Shown piece by piece: positions 12,303-24,310 of a stretch of DNA of 64,000 nucleotides. Source of the stretch: Litomosoides sigmodontis (Eukaryota > Nematoda > Chromadorea > Rhabditida > Onchocercidae). The first letter of the stretch is position 1. Every line of letters begins with the position of its first letter. Both the position numbers and the translations under genes were made by a program. Under the pieces are notes generated by a model. It saw only the letters and a list, made by a program, of their open reading frames with translations, did not search any database and was not told the origin of the DNA. The stretch is from NCBI GenBank assembly GCA_963070105.1, contig OY718807.1:806001-870000 (forward strand). The letters are read 5' to 3'.

Positions 12303-15300
12303 TTTGAGAAGAGCTAAATGACTGAATTCGTTTTACCGAAATCATTTCTTTCCTTCCTTCTGTTCTCATACATCGATCACCTCTCATCACCCTCAATCGA
12401 CGATCAAATTGACGGATCCCATGTTCCGTATTAATTCCAATCAAATGTCCATTTTCAACAAAATGAATTTATTAAAAATAAAGACAAAAAAGAAATTGTC
12501 ATTTTCCTCGCTTCTTCTGTTTGTTATTATTTAAAAAAAAAAGCACCAAAGTAAATAACTATCAATGAACATCTCTAATTTTCAAATTAAAACTTGCAAA
12601 AAGTATGCTTAGAAGGAGTGAAATAAAAGAAAAGAAAAGAAAGCAAATTTTATTCATTTCGATTTCCACAATTGTGTTGCGCTATTTACGCTTAGCTTTT
12701 TGTAAGTAATTTCGTGAGCCATGAAATTGCCAGAAAGCACATAAGTAGATGAAAACATAAGTAGATGCATTTATATATTGGCACAATACTTCTTCCTCTC
12801 ATTTACGCAATTCAAATAACATAGTTTATTTAATTTAAAAATTTAATCCAAAAAAATGGAAATTTAGATCTGTTTATCAGATCGTTTGTAAATTGATGGG
12901 AAATGACGAATTTCCCAACTTGCTCTGGTGCAAAAAATGAAAATGTTACACTTAAGTTTTGCAATTAATGCTGATTTAGCAGTAAAGTAAATTTACGAAC
13001 AACTTTATCATAATTGTACAACAATTGGTTATCACCACATCGCCACCTTTCTATTACTCGCACTGATTTTTCAGGTCATTTATTGTTCGCTGTTAATTTA
13101 AAATTTCAACATTTTGAGTTGTAGCCCAAATTAGCCCGAAAAAATCAATTTCTCAAATATAAAATTCCGTTGAAATGCAAAGGAAGCCCTGGATGAGATG
13201 TATTAGAGGAATTTTGGTTAAAGGCAAATATCACATCGGTGATGACTACCTTCTGAGAGACACAGCAAAGTGTGAATAATCAATGGTAACTTTTCCATCA
13301 AAAAACACTCTTGCGAAACTGAAAACAGCAAATAAATGTGTAAGCATTAGCTACAATGCCAAGCAAATTACTGTTTATTGTACTGATACTTAGCACAACA
13401 GCAATACTTATTTACTTATTTACTTATTTATTTACTTACTCTTGTACCTGTCCTGCTCTCATTATGTTAGCTACACATTGCCCTTATGCATTGCGTGCTA
13501 CGATATTGTACTTCATCAATTTAGCATTGTATATTACTCGCATTGTGTACTACTGTATTATCATTACTACCAAATTATATTACCGGTACATTAGCAGTAA
13601 TAGGTTTTACCCGATTTACTGGTTTGTTTTGATATAGACTTTTTATTACCAGTAAAATAGGTCTTACCGTTAATAACAATAATGGTCATTGTAATAGCAC
13701 AAATGACATAGAGGCACAATCTTACCGAAAATAAGTTTAAAAATTAAAATTGAAATAAAGGAGGAAGGGAAAAGTGCATAGTTGAAAAAGCAAAGTGAAA
13801 TAAATGACTCAGGCAGAAAGAATGTGACAAATGAATTACGATACTTTTCGATTGGTCGAAAAACGCAATCGTTGTTTGGCTGTCTTCTTTGCGAACCGCC
13901 GACGAATTCCGCCCCACTGAAGAAGTCACAAGAGGTTTGAAGTGCGTGTGCGTGGGCGTGGGCGTGTTGTAGAAGTGTGTGGGTGTATGGCATATAAAAA
14001 TGGTGGATTCAGTAAGCAACGTTTAGTTGTCTGCTTGTTCCATACGCTATCAAAGGGCCCTAAATTATTCATCTAATCATCTAACAAAGAATTGGCGATC
14101 GAATGGACCGATCGATCCTCTCCATCTCCTCATCATACATATCCAGAATGAGTTCCGCAATCATTAATTCTCTTTTGTTTCACTCACTTCGTTAACTTAA
14201 TCAATATCAATCGTTTGAAATTTTTCATAAAATTGAGGAACAAATATAACTGAAGCATAAATTAGCGTTGTATAATCAAAAATGTGCTGATCGACGAGTT
14301 TATTAAAACTTTTTAAATTTTTGCTCAAATTTCCATTACTTCTAATATGTCAAGCGCATTTTCAATAAAAATGATTTCAGGAAGGTATGAAACTAATAAT
14401 CGGCTCACGTAAAATCAAAGTGGGCATCGAAGTAGCTTGATATTCTGATGAGGTATGCTAATGTTTTAAATATTCAATTTGAATTGAAAAAAATTTCATG
14501 AATTTTATTAATAATTAATTAAATGATTGCGTAGAGTTCTTAAATGATCAAATAAATATGCATCATTCAGTTATGTTTTTTCTTTTTTTTCACTTCAAGC
14601 AATGCTTCTTCCATCATACCCCAATTTTTGGTCGCCGTGCAAAATAATTTTTTTTAATTGGAAATTTAAAAATTTGGTAAATTAGCTTTATTTGTTAATT
14701 TTTATAATAATAGAGGATGTAATAAATTAATAATTTATATGATAATATGTAATTTCGTATAATAGCAAAACGTATCGGACTTTTGATTTTTTTTTTTGAA
14801 TTCAATCATTTGCTATTGGTTGCCTAATTATACTATTTCAAATGCAAAAAATTAGTTGAAATTTATATGAATAAGATATCGGAAAGTAATTTCAGAAATG
14901 ATTGATGAATTGGTTGTATCGTTCTTGCCGGATTGAATCGCAGACAGCTACAACGAAGAAAAATGCCGAACGGAAGACTAATTTTTTGATTACGTGATTC
15001 TCATGCATCTTTTAATTTTAAGCAATCGACTATTTGCGATTTTGAATGAAAGGAATTTTGGAGCAGTCGAAATTGCAATTTAACTGCAAGCGTTCATCTT
15101 ACCAAGCGCTTTCATTAATTTTTGATTTATTGTCGTTTTTTTAGCTGAAACATCATCCGATTTTTTTGAATTCAACGGAGATTTTCCGTTTAAAATTTGA
15201 AAACTTAATTTCTAGAAAGAAATAAAATGGAAACAGAAATGAAATTCGGGAATGTTTCAAGTGAATGGATGAGAGATAAACACGGATGATGCATTTCAAC

Positions 15301-16588
15301 CAGAGCGTCTTCTTTTTCAAACTGGAACTTTGCTCAAGCTCAATTACCTAATTTTCAATTTCAGTTCAATGGAATCTGAAATTAATTATGAAAATTAGTG
15401 ACTACGAAGCAGAAAAAATGGGTGAACTTTAGATTAAATAATTAGGGAATGAGTTAGGAGGTTTAATTAGCAGAAAAGGTAATGTGAGCCCTTTGGGATA
15501 ATTCTTTTCTTCGTTTCCATTTATTTCAAATGAAATCAGTTCTCGCTCATCCTTTGCTTGTTTTTGATGGAAAAAATGACAGAAGGAAAAAAGCGAATCC
15601 GCAAGGAAATACGAAACTGAAAAAAAGAATTATCCACAACTGGTATTTTCAAACTAAGTCTTTCATTATTTCGATCTTTCTGTATTTTATTCTTTGTATT
15701 TCATTCTTTGATAAGAAATATAACCCAAGTGTTTTCACAATTGACTTCTTCTATTACCAGTTCGTCGATGAAAGAACTGAATAGCATACTCAATTTTCAA
15801 AATTGGAATGATTGCAAGCTAATTGAACAACAATATTTTGACGATTACTTTAGTAAAAAGTGCACAATTACAAATTTTTAGCTAACTTATAGGAATACAA
15901 TTGGATCGGAAACGAATATTTAGTAGCACAATACTTAAGTCATTTTTTGATTAAAAGCTAAGAGCTTCATTTGATATTAGAGATTACTTCACACTAATAC
16001 ACACAGGTAAATAGGTTAAGAATTGAAATGCTGAACTTCCTGTTTTCCTGATTTCCAAACACTCCTTACTGCAAGCATTTATGATGCCAAAAAAATGCAA
16101 ATAACAACTTGCGGGAGTTAATTCAGTAAAGGCAACTTCTAATTAAATCAATTACTAATTAAATCAATTACTTTTTATCGCCCACTCGTTAGTGGTTATC
16201 ACAGCTATCATTTACAGGAAGAATTTATATAATTTGGCAATGCAATTAGTGAGTGTAATATAGCATGCACAATTTCAATTTGCAAAAAAGTTTCTGCTAT
16301 TAATGAATGTGAAAAGGCACCAATGACACCACAAAGAAACACAAAGTTAGCAACAAATCAAATTAACTCAGTTCTATTTCACTTGAATAAAATTTATAAA
16401 TTAACTTCAATTTCGGCGTTTTCTCGAAGGTAAGGGTAATTTGAGTAGTTAGACAAAAAGTGCAGAAACAAAAGTGTGTTAATTACTTGAAGACAGAAAT
16501 TCTCCGTCGCATAATGTTGCATTTAAAAATTAATTTAAAAAAAAAATAGAAAATAACGGGACATTGCAGAAGTGAAGCGGGAAAAATG

Positions 16589-19500
16589 TTAGGTGGAATT
16601 TGAAAAATCGTTGCAACTGATAGGATCGATAGTGGAAGTTGGACTTAGCGGTAGCAACGATCGGACCTTATAGGTGCCGCAGCCGTCCAAATGTATTATT
16701 GTGTCGTGGAACTTAATTAAGGATGGATGATGACCAATTGATATAAAACCAATATCACTCTGCAAATAATACGCTTAATTCGAATTCAATTAGTAGAAAT
16801 ATGTTTTAAAAATTTTGTCCAAAAAGAAAAATAAAATTTATGGAATATATTATTCATAAGAAGTTAGGCATAAATCATTTCACTTGAGCAAAAAAAAACC
16901 AAGCAATTTAATTTATTTCACGTAAAGAATCGAAATGAGTAATGTTTACGCTTATGTAAAATGTTTTCATTTGCAAAGGATCGATCAACTGTTTTCGACT
17001 TCTAACTGAATTCTTTATGCAAATTTGTTAATTGCTAATTACCAATTAAATATTAATAAGAGCATAATGAATATTTTTGTTGTTCAGTAATTAATAATTA
17101 TTGCCGTTATGAAAGTAATTATTGAGCTTATATTGAAATTAAACTTATATACTGAAATTAGAATTTGATAGATCTGTTCTTCGATCTCCGGCTCGATACA
17201 GCTGAATGACTCATCTAAGATAACAAGTTGCGGTTGTTGAAACAGTACTCGGGCGAACGCAAGTCGCTGTTGCTCGCTTGGTGTTAGTGTATTTTGCCTA
17301 AAATAAATGTTTGAAATTTTATTCAACAATTTTAATAAAATTCCAAAAAGTAATCGCTAATAAGTGAGGGTTTATGCAAAATAAATATTCGAAATTTTAT
17401 TTATTTTAAACGGTTTAAAAATTTTGATGAATCAAAAGGTCGCAGGAAGTAATACAAACCATTCAAATTCAACTGGATGAAAAAGGCCTCCACAGCGTTC
17501 AACTAACCAATCAAGTTTTAGATTACTTAAAATACTGTTAATGGATGCGTAATCTGAAAAAAAATGCTCTTTCCTATCCTACTTTTTCACATGAAAAATT
17601 ACTGAAACTTGATTTAAACTAGCCAAAAATAAATTTGAAAAATTCTACTGTTATTAATAAATGTGCACGACATATCACAAATGCTGGTAGTAACCCGCTA
17701 TAAATAGCCGTTAATTAGAAATTAAGTTGTTATTCAAATTTTTTTTGGAAAGACGTCTGATGATGCACTCATTACCGTTATCAAACCGTTCAAGACTATT
17801 TGAAATGCTTGTCGCTGGGAAGTTAATTTGTTGAAATAAACTTAAGTGACAGCAAGGAAAATAAGGCGTTTGTGAGAGGCGTAAAATTTGTCCACGTCTT
17901 GCACCACACTTTATATATCCTTCAAATAAATTAATTCTATGAAATATTCATTTAGATACAAAATACATGTCATACATACCCTCCCGATTTTCTGGCAGTA
18001 CAGCGAACAGTACCTACCAGTTTCACATTGCCATAATTGTGAGAGTACGCGCACGAGTGAAGTTTTCCCACTTCCGCTAGGGCCTTTTATCCAAACTTTG
18101 GAATTCCTGCGGATTGTCAATGAGAAATCTGCAAAAACGAATTAAAAAAAAGAATTAAAAAGTTTAAATTGAAATGACACAAAAAAAATCAACTGCTAAG
18201 TATTGAATGCGACATATGCGCCTTGTGCGACGCAAATAATGAACTATCACATCACATCATCGATGTGTAGGAAATATTCCGAGAAGAAGACTGGGAAAAG
18301 CTCAACATATGTTAAATGCATAAACTGTTATTTAAAAAATCTCACTTTAGTTAAAAATACCAACCATTAAGTAGCCTTTGAGTGGAATGATAATTTGGTA
18401 CTGAATAGCTAACGTTGTGAAGAGAATACATCATCTGCTCGTCCCTGTCATCCTCTTCGAATTTTGAATTGATTACAAAACCACTATGTCCTGGAAATGA
18501 TTAATTAAAGCAAATTAAAATAGGCTTGTTTTCACAAAATATATATATATATATGTGAAGATAATTATCAGTGTAATTAACGACACTCTATAACTATATG
18601 AAAGAATAGCAGTATCGATCGTTTCATTTAAGAGTTAAGCACCCATACATCACGGTAGAGCCCCTTTTGTACGACAGCTGGACACGTTTGACTAATTTCA
18701 TCCAGAAGTGGAAAAAAGCCTACGCAGAAATGCCAATCAATCTTTCATTTAAACTGTTATAATTGAGAAATTTTAGAAAATTTCGCTTATTTACTTACTT
18801 TAAAATTGCACTAAATGAAATTAATCTGAAAGTAATAGTGAAAGAAGCTATTTCTCACTTCTTCAAGCGTTTAAAAACTTTTAGGCTTTTTTTGACAAAA
18901 TTTGAAGTGGCTAATTAAACATTTTATGTTTACCAATTGTGGTATTGCCCATGTAGTTGCATACCTGAACCAACTCTGCCACGCTGAAATCAAAGGAGAA
19001 AAAATTTTTTCTCAGAGAAAGCTGTAATGTAAAGTTTTGATTAATTTAAAAATTTTCGTTAAAAAAATTTTTTAATGCTTTTTTGCGTTAATTAAATAAT
19101 AAACAATTCCAATGAATCTTTTTTCCATCCCTTCTTTCCTTACTTAACGAAACAAAAAAAAAGCGCCACCTAAAATAGCTGCTGTGGGAAATGATTTCGA
19201 ATTCATCCCAGTTGCAGTGATGAAAAAAAGTTTAGCACAATTTCAGGTATTTATCGTTTGAAATGCTGCCAATGGTCAAGGAGTGTCACCTACCAATGGT
19301 CAAGGAGTGTCACCTACCGTTGTAGCACGCCAGCCATTTCACCAGTACTAAGTGCTACGTCCGCTATTTGCGTGAAGCTGTTGATCAGATACATATACAC
19401 AAATGCATTCTAAATGCATTACTCTAATATTTCATTGAATTTCACATATTTTTTCATTTTACTTAAATTCTTTAATTTTACAATATTGATGCATCAAAGA

Positions 19501-22500
19501 TAATTTTGCTTATATCCATTCATGGGGTAATAATTTTTCCAAATTTTAAGTAAACTTTAAGTGAATTAAGTATTATTGCCAAACTTAATGGTAATACAGT
19601 AGTGACAGTAATAGTATGAAATAAGAATACAGTAATTAGTGGTAACAGTGGCACAATAATAACTTGCTAAATAAATTTAGAAAAAAGATCTTTACGCTAA
19701 CATTACTTATAATCCTTCCCAAATCCTGCATCGGCAAGTCGTCATACAACCCGATAATCAATATCGGAATGAATTGTACTGCATAACTCAAAATACCACC
19801 ATAATGATCGTAAAGTTGCTGCCAAACTAAAAAATAAAAGGTTCAGTTTCATATTAAAATTTAATCCATAAAATTTTAGATGAAAAATTTTGTGCATCAA
19901 ATGAACGTAAACATTTTCTTACATGTTTGACAAAAATATGAAACAATTAATTCGTTCTGGAAAACCGATTTTCAAATCAAAATTTCCGTGCAGGAATTAA
20001 AAATATGAAATAAAAAAATTTGTGACTTCTCAAATATCTTTCATCGTTACTATTCCTATTATCATTGAAGTTGTTATTCATTGCTATTATTGTTGTTATT
20101 ATTATTATTAATTGCTGTTACTGTGATCATAATAATCTGTCAGAAAATTAGGTTAATATTTCATACAACAAATCATTAATTATTATTTTAAGATTTGAAT
20201 ATCTAGGAAAAGGAGGGTATGTCACCGAATGGACAGCAAGTTTCACCATTAAAAATTTGAATACCCAAACAAAGAAATTCGCTCAGTTCCGCGAATGATC
20301 GCTTCAGTTGTTCACTGACTGAAATGATTGAATAATTGATTGATCGATTTTAGTATTTGACAAGCTTACGCAAATTCGGCAATTTCCAACAGAGAAATTT
20401 AAACTGTCGCCACCAAAGTAATATGAATATTCGATTGCATTCGTACTGCTCAAATGGTTCTGCCTCGTACAGAGCAATTGATTCAGCGTTGTTCCGTATT
20501 GAAACGTGCTTGTACCTTAAACTTATTGGATTATGCTCAATCAAGTTCATTCCAGTAATTTTTTCCCACTTTCCAACGACGTGCTTTAATAGCGCAACGT
20601 AGTCTGATTGAAAACTCAGCAAAAAAATCGCAAAACTTCCTTTTACATTTCCACTTTATTAAATTTTGCTTTCGACTTCACAATTTCCGTTATTAAGGCA
20701 AGTATGTCAATCAACTCCATTTGTCTCTTCGTTACTAATAAAGTAATTAAACCAGTAATTAACAGTAATCAGGATTCTTTTCACCAATAATTAAACCCAC
20801 GTAGATAACTTCTAAAATTTAAGCCTATTTAACTTGCAGTTTGTTCTATAAGCAATTTAAGCGCACAGCTTCGTTCTATTCTATTTCAGCAGTAAGTCCG
20901 CCATATTTCTTGCAATTAATTTTAAAAGTGTAAAAATTTTTTCTACTTATCACATTTTAGGTGCGCGAAAGTTGTACCTGAAGTCACCTTCTGCTTTCTC
21001 CACTCGAGCACTCCATTTAACCATCGGCGACATAAGGAATTTGTTTACAATAGCACCAACAATATAATAGCCATAGATAATAGCAATGCCCAAACCACCG
21101 CTACTGAAATTTAAACTTACATTTACGCAACTTTTTAGCTTACACGTACGAAGAAAAGGAAAACGTTCTACGATAGTCTGAAAATTTTGTTGCAATTTAA
21201 TTAATAAAAAGTAAATTAAATTTCTCATCAAATAATCCAACAAGGTTCATCAATATATTAATTTTATTTAATTTCCAAATTGAAGTCTCGTTCACCTGAC
21301 GTACGTTTCATACGTATAGAAAGCAATAACAAACGGTCCAATCAGTACTGAGGGCATTATGTTAATTGCTAATTGGCTACACATCCTCTCAGTGTCCTGC
21401 GTGATACGCTGATCACTGCAAATTATTTTTCAAATATTTTCTTCTTCCTATTTATCTTATATTTTCCAGTAACTGATCGGACTATTTTTAGAAAACTTAT
21501 AAAATCAAAATGAAATGTTCAAAAATTGGGTAAGGTCCGATGAAATTAATCTATTATTATTCATTTAAATCTTACTATTATTATTATATCATATAATTCT
21601 ATGTTAATTAGTTGTAGTCAAAAAAAGGAAAGTGAAAATTTAACATTAATTATAGTACAAATTAAAAATAGATGGAAAAATTCGAGAGATGGAATTGATT
21701 AATAAATTTAAGTGACAAAAATTGGTTCACGGATTATCAATTCCATGATCGTCAACATTATTGAGTTTGTAGTATGCGTTATTACTAAAGTAGCACTGCT
21801 GAAGTTTGATGACCGCATTTTTGCGCCAACTTAAGTAGAGTTGCCATGATGTGAACGATTTCAAAGCTATCAACTGAAAATACCAATTGGAGCAAAGGAA
21901 TGCGATAGTATTGGTTTCAAATTATGAAAAAATACCATTTCAGTTATTTTCAGAAATCTAAAATTTAAAGTTATTCCAAAAATGCTAAGATAATATATTA
22001 GCGTGCGGGAATGTTTAAATAGCTTTAAGGCAATTTACAGACATTACTACTTCTAATTTAAATTTAGCAAATGTATGAGTGTGAGATAAAAAGTTCTAAA
22101 AAACACTGCTCGCTGCGCTTCCAAGAAAATATCAAAGGCTTGAAATATACCAAAAATTATTGATGTAAAAGGAGCAAATAAAAATCAATAGCACATAAGA
22201 AATGATCACTTCATATTGTCAGTATGAAGTTACAAGTAAAATTCAAATAATTTAAACTATTAAATCTTGAAAATTAAACAAATCAATTAAACAAAGACAA
22301 AAGAATCAAGCATGTTATGCGAAACAATTCAAAACCACTAAAATTCAATTTCTAAACAAAAGAGCAAAAAGTGCAATTTTGTTAATTATTCTTACCACGC
22401 ATTTGCCGATGCATGCAAATGAGCCAAAGAGAAAAATGTGCCAGAATTCTGATTTACTTTTATTTACTAAGGCCTGGTATATTCGACCTGGCACCATACC

Positions 22501-22880
22501 TGTCAGGAATGTCAGAACTTCACCTGTAATCATTGAATAAGTTACTATCAGTAATTCGAACGCACTTTTACAGTGATGGCTCTTTCAACAATCTCTGATA
22601 ATTTTGCTGATTAATTAGTTCTTTTATGGAATTATCGCAGGTATTGCTAATTGTTTTTTTTCCATTCACTGGTCTTTACATGAGCAGCTACAGTTTTAAT
22701 TTTAAATTTAATTTTACTTTTCAAATGCAACTTACTAGCGATGGCGAAAAAAAGTGTAGCAAACGTGAATATTATAGCCCATTCGACTCGTGGAAAGAGA
22801 ATTCTTGAAATGCCTGCAAGGCGCAGGAAGAAATAATAATCGAAATGGAAGTCCTTCACATCACGCCGATTTTTCCCCAT
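16589..22880 (-). CDS. ABCD4: ABC half-transporter, ABCD4-like
   Basis: ABC subfamily D. Human ABCD4 is lysosomal and acts in cobalamin export with LMBD1 (family knowledge); the substrate here is not shown. Sixteen exons: 22736-22880, 22396-22523, 21731-21873, 21296-21415, 20978-21103, 20370-20515, 19696-19826, 19318-19409, 18934-18983, 18654-18719, 18365-18490, 17980-18128, 17776-17908, 17460-17553, 17153-17297, 16589-16759. They close to 654 aa. Landmarks: N-terminal membrane helices, the LSWRK and NPDQRITQD blocks, the EAA-like GDFRYKH / NAESIALYEAE block, Walker A GPSGSGKTS (440-448), a Q-loop (LSQTPYF), Walker B LVILDES (574-580) and an H-loop SIGHH. The signature reads LTPSEQQR (554-561), where human ABCD4 has LSPGE: the conserved Gly is Ser. 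The ATG at 22880 is about 20 nt after a TTTCAG acceptor, consistent with trans-splicing; the upstream in-frame GTG is not used. Confidence 0.9.
19269..19316. repeat. 24-bp tandem duplication next to a 5' splice site
   Basis: Two identical 24-bp units (19269-19292, 19293-19316) directly downstream, on the minus strand, of ABCD4-like exon 8. Each ends in the donor-like GTAGGTGACAC, so the real donor (19317) has an identical copy 24 nt into the intron. Confidence 0.9.
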
Positions 22881-22960
22881 TTTTTCCACTTTCTCAGCTA
22901 ACTGAAAGTAGAAAATTCTCTCATTTACGTCAATTCTCGATCAATTTTGCGTCAATTAAT

Positions 22961-22970
22961 TTCACGTGAA
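22961..22970. promoter_or_regulatory. TTCACGTGAA palindrome (CLEAR/HLH-30-type E-box)
   Basis: A perfect 10-bp palindrome with core TCACGTGA, 81 nt upstream of the ABCD4-like start codon. Matches the motif bound by TFEB/HLH-30 at lysosomal genes. A second TCACGTGA lies at 23369-23376. Confidence 0.4.
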
Positions 22971-23368
22971 CATATCGCAAGGAGATTGTAACTCCAAATT
23001 TCATACAAAAATGTTTAGCTTTTGCACTTCTTGTAAAATTCAAAAAAAACCGTTCTTTTTTTTTTTAAAATAATAAGCTCTCTTAAAAATATTGCTATTG
23101 TTGAAAATATTATGAGCAAAATCGATCGATGACAGTTAACCATTTCAGTTGTGATGCGCAAATATTTAATTTATTTAAGCAACTAAACAAACAAAATTTG
23201 AAAAGCTGTAGAAACGGATTGTGAGAGAATTTTCACAAAAATTTAACTCGGATGCACAAAAATCATAGATGTATCCTCTCTTCAACAATAGTCTATTGAT
23301 GAACGAACTACAGGGTTGTCCGAAATGCTCACATTTTCATTTCAACCCTCATCCACAACATTGTCACT

Positions 23369-23376
23369 TCACGTGA
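23369..23376. promoter_or_regulatory. Second TCACGTGA E-box upstream of ABCD4-like gene
   Basis: Identical 8-mer, about 0.4 kb further upstream of the same gene. Motif match only. Confidence 0.3.
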
Positions 23377-24112
23377 GAATAGAATTGAATAAGTCTAAGT
23401 GAACACTTAAGCAAGGAGAGAATTGAGTAAGTGCAAAATGCTTCAGACAAGGGTAGAGTTCAAAAAGTTTAAATTGAGGTCGAATGATGACAAGACGGCT
23501 ATAAACTTGTTAAAATTATATTTAAGCTATGTTTAAGTTATATTATATTTAAATTATATTTATGTTATTCTTAAATTTAAATTATATTAATTATATTAAT
23601 TATTAAATTACTTTAAATTATATTTAAGAAGAAAGAGAAGTAATTCACTTAAAATGTAAGCATTGCGATACTGACAAGGTGAATTCGCACACAACAAAGA
23701 AGCGTACGCTAAGTCACGCAGACATGGCGCGCGCCATCGTAAAACAAGTAAGAAGTGTTGTATGGAAAATATTAATAGCAATAAAGAGCAAAAATAATTA
23801 GCACAAATGGAAACCAATTATTACTAAAGTATTATACATATCGCGTAAAAAATCGATCAATTAATTAATTGGCAGAAAACTAGTTGAATGTCAATAATTA
23901 ATTATGTATTAAAAATAAAAAGTTAATGAATTAGATGATGTGAAAATGTTCGAAATACTAATCTCGTTCAGAGGAAGAGGATTTATGACAACCTCGTTAA
24001 ATATGAGACAGTTTTAATTGCTGGAAATATTCCCAATATGATGGTGTCAAAAAGGTGTCATGCCTTTAATAGTGTTTTGAAAAAATTGAAAAAAAAAAGT
24101 AAGAAGTAAGAT

Positions 24113-24310
24113 GAGAGAGAGAGAAGGAGAGGGAGATAGCGAGAGAGGAAGGAAAGATTGAAGTATTTGGAAGAGATATTTTGGTAGATGAGATTTATGA
24201 AGTGAAATAGAGTGTGATGGACGCAAGTGACTATTAATAAACGGCATCATTCCGTCTTATTTCACTAAAAACGAGAGAGAGAGAGAGAGAGAGAGAGAGG
24301 AAGAGAGGGA
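24113..24310. repeat. GA-rich purine microsatellites
   Basis: An imperfect GA/GGA tract (24113-24150) and a nearly pure GA run (24272-24310) on the plus strand. A 67-codon minus ORF across the first is repeat-driven. Confidence 0.85.

Larger units (their letters stand above)
10021..16588. other. Gene-poor intergenic region, convergent 3' ends
   Basis: About 6.5 kb between the 3' ends of the hexosaminidase gene and the ABCD4-like gene. ORFs here (13356-13637, 13670-14019 minus, 15530-15784) are low-complexity or lack splice context, and I do not call them. Visible structure: a cluster of TGATAA sites (11682-11712), a 36-bp hairpin (12267-12302), an imperfect TTAC/TTAT run (13402-13440), and a slightly GC-richer stretch at 13850-13980 with GCGTGG repeats on the plus strand. 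No RNA gene was recognised. Confidence 0.6.

Noticed and set aside
13356..13637. 93-codon hydrophobic plus ORF, membrane-protein-like
   Set aside because: Hydrophobicity comes from TTATTTACTTAT-type low-complexity sequence; no splice sites or homologous blocks.
15530..15784. 84-codon basic/hydrophobic plus ORF
   Set aside because: AT-driven composition (Lys, Phe, Ile), no splice or family signal.
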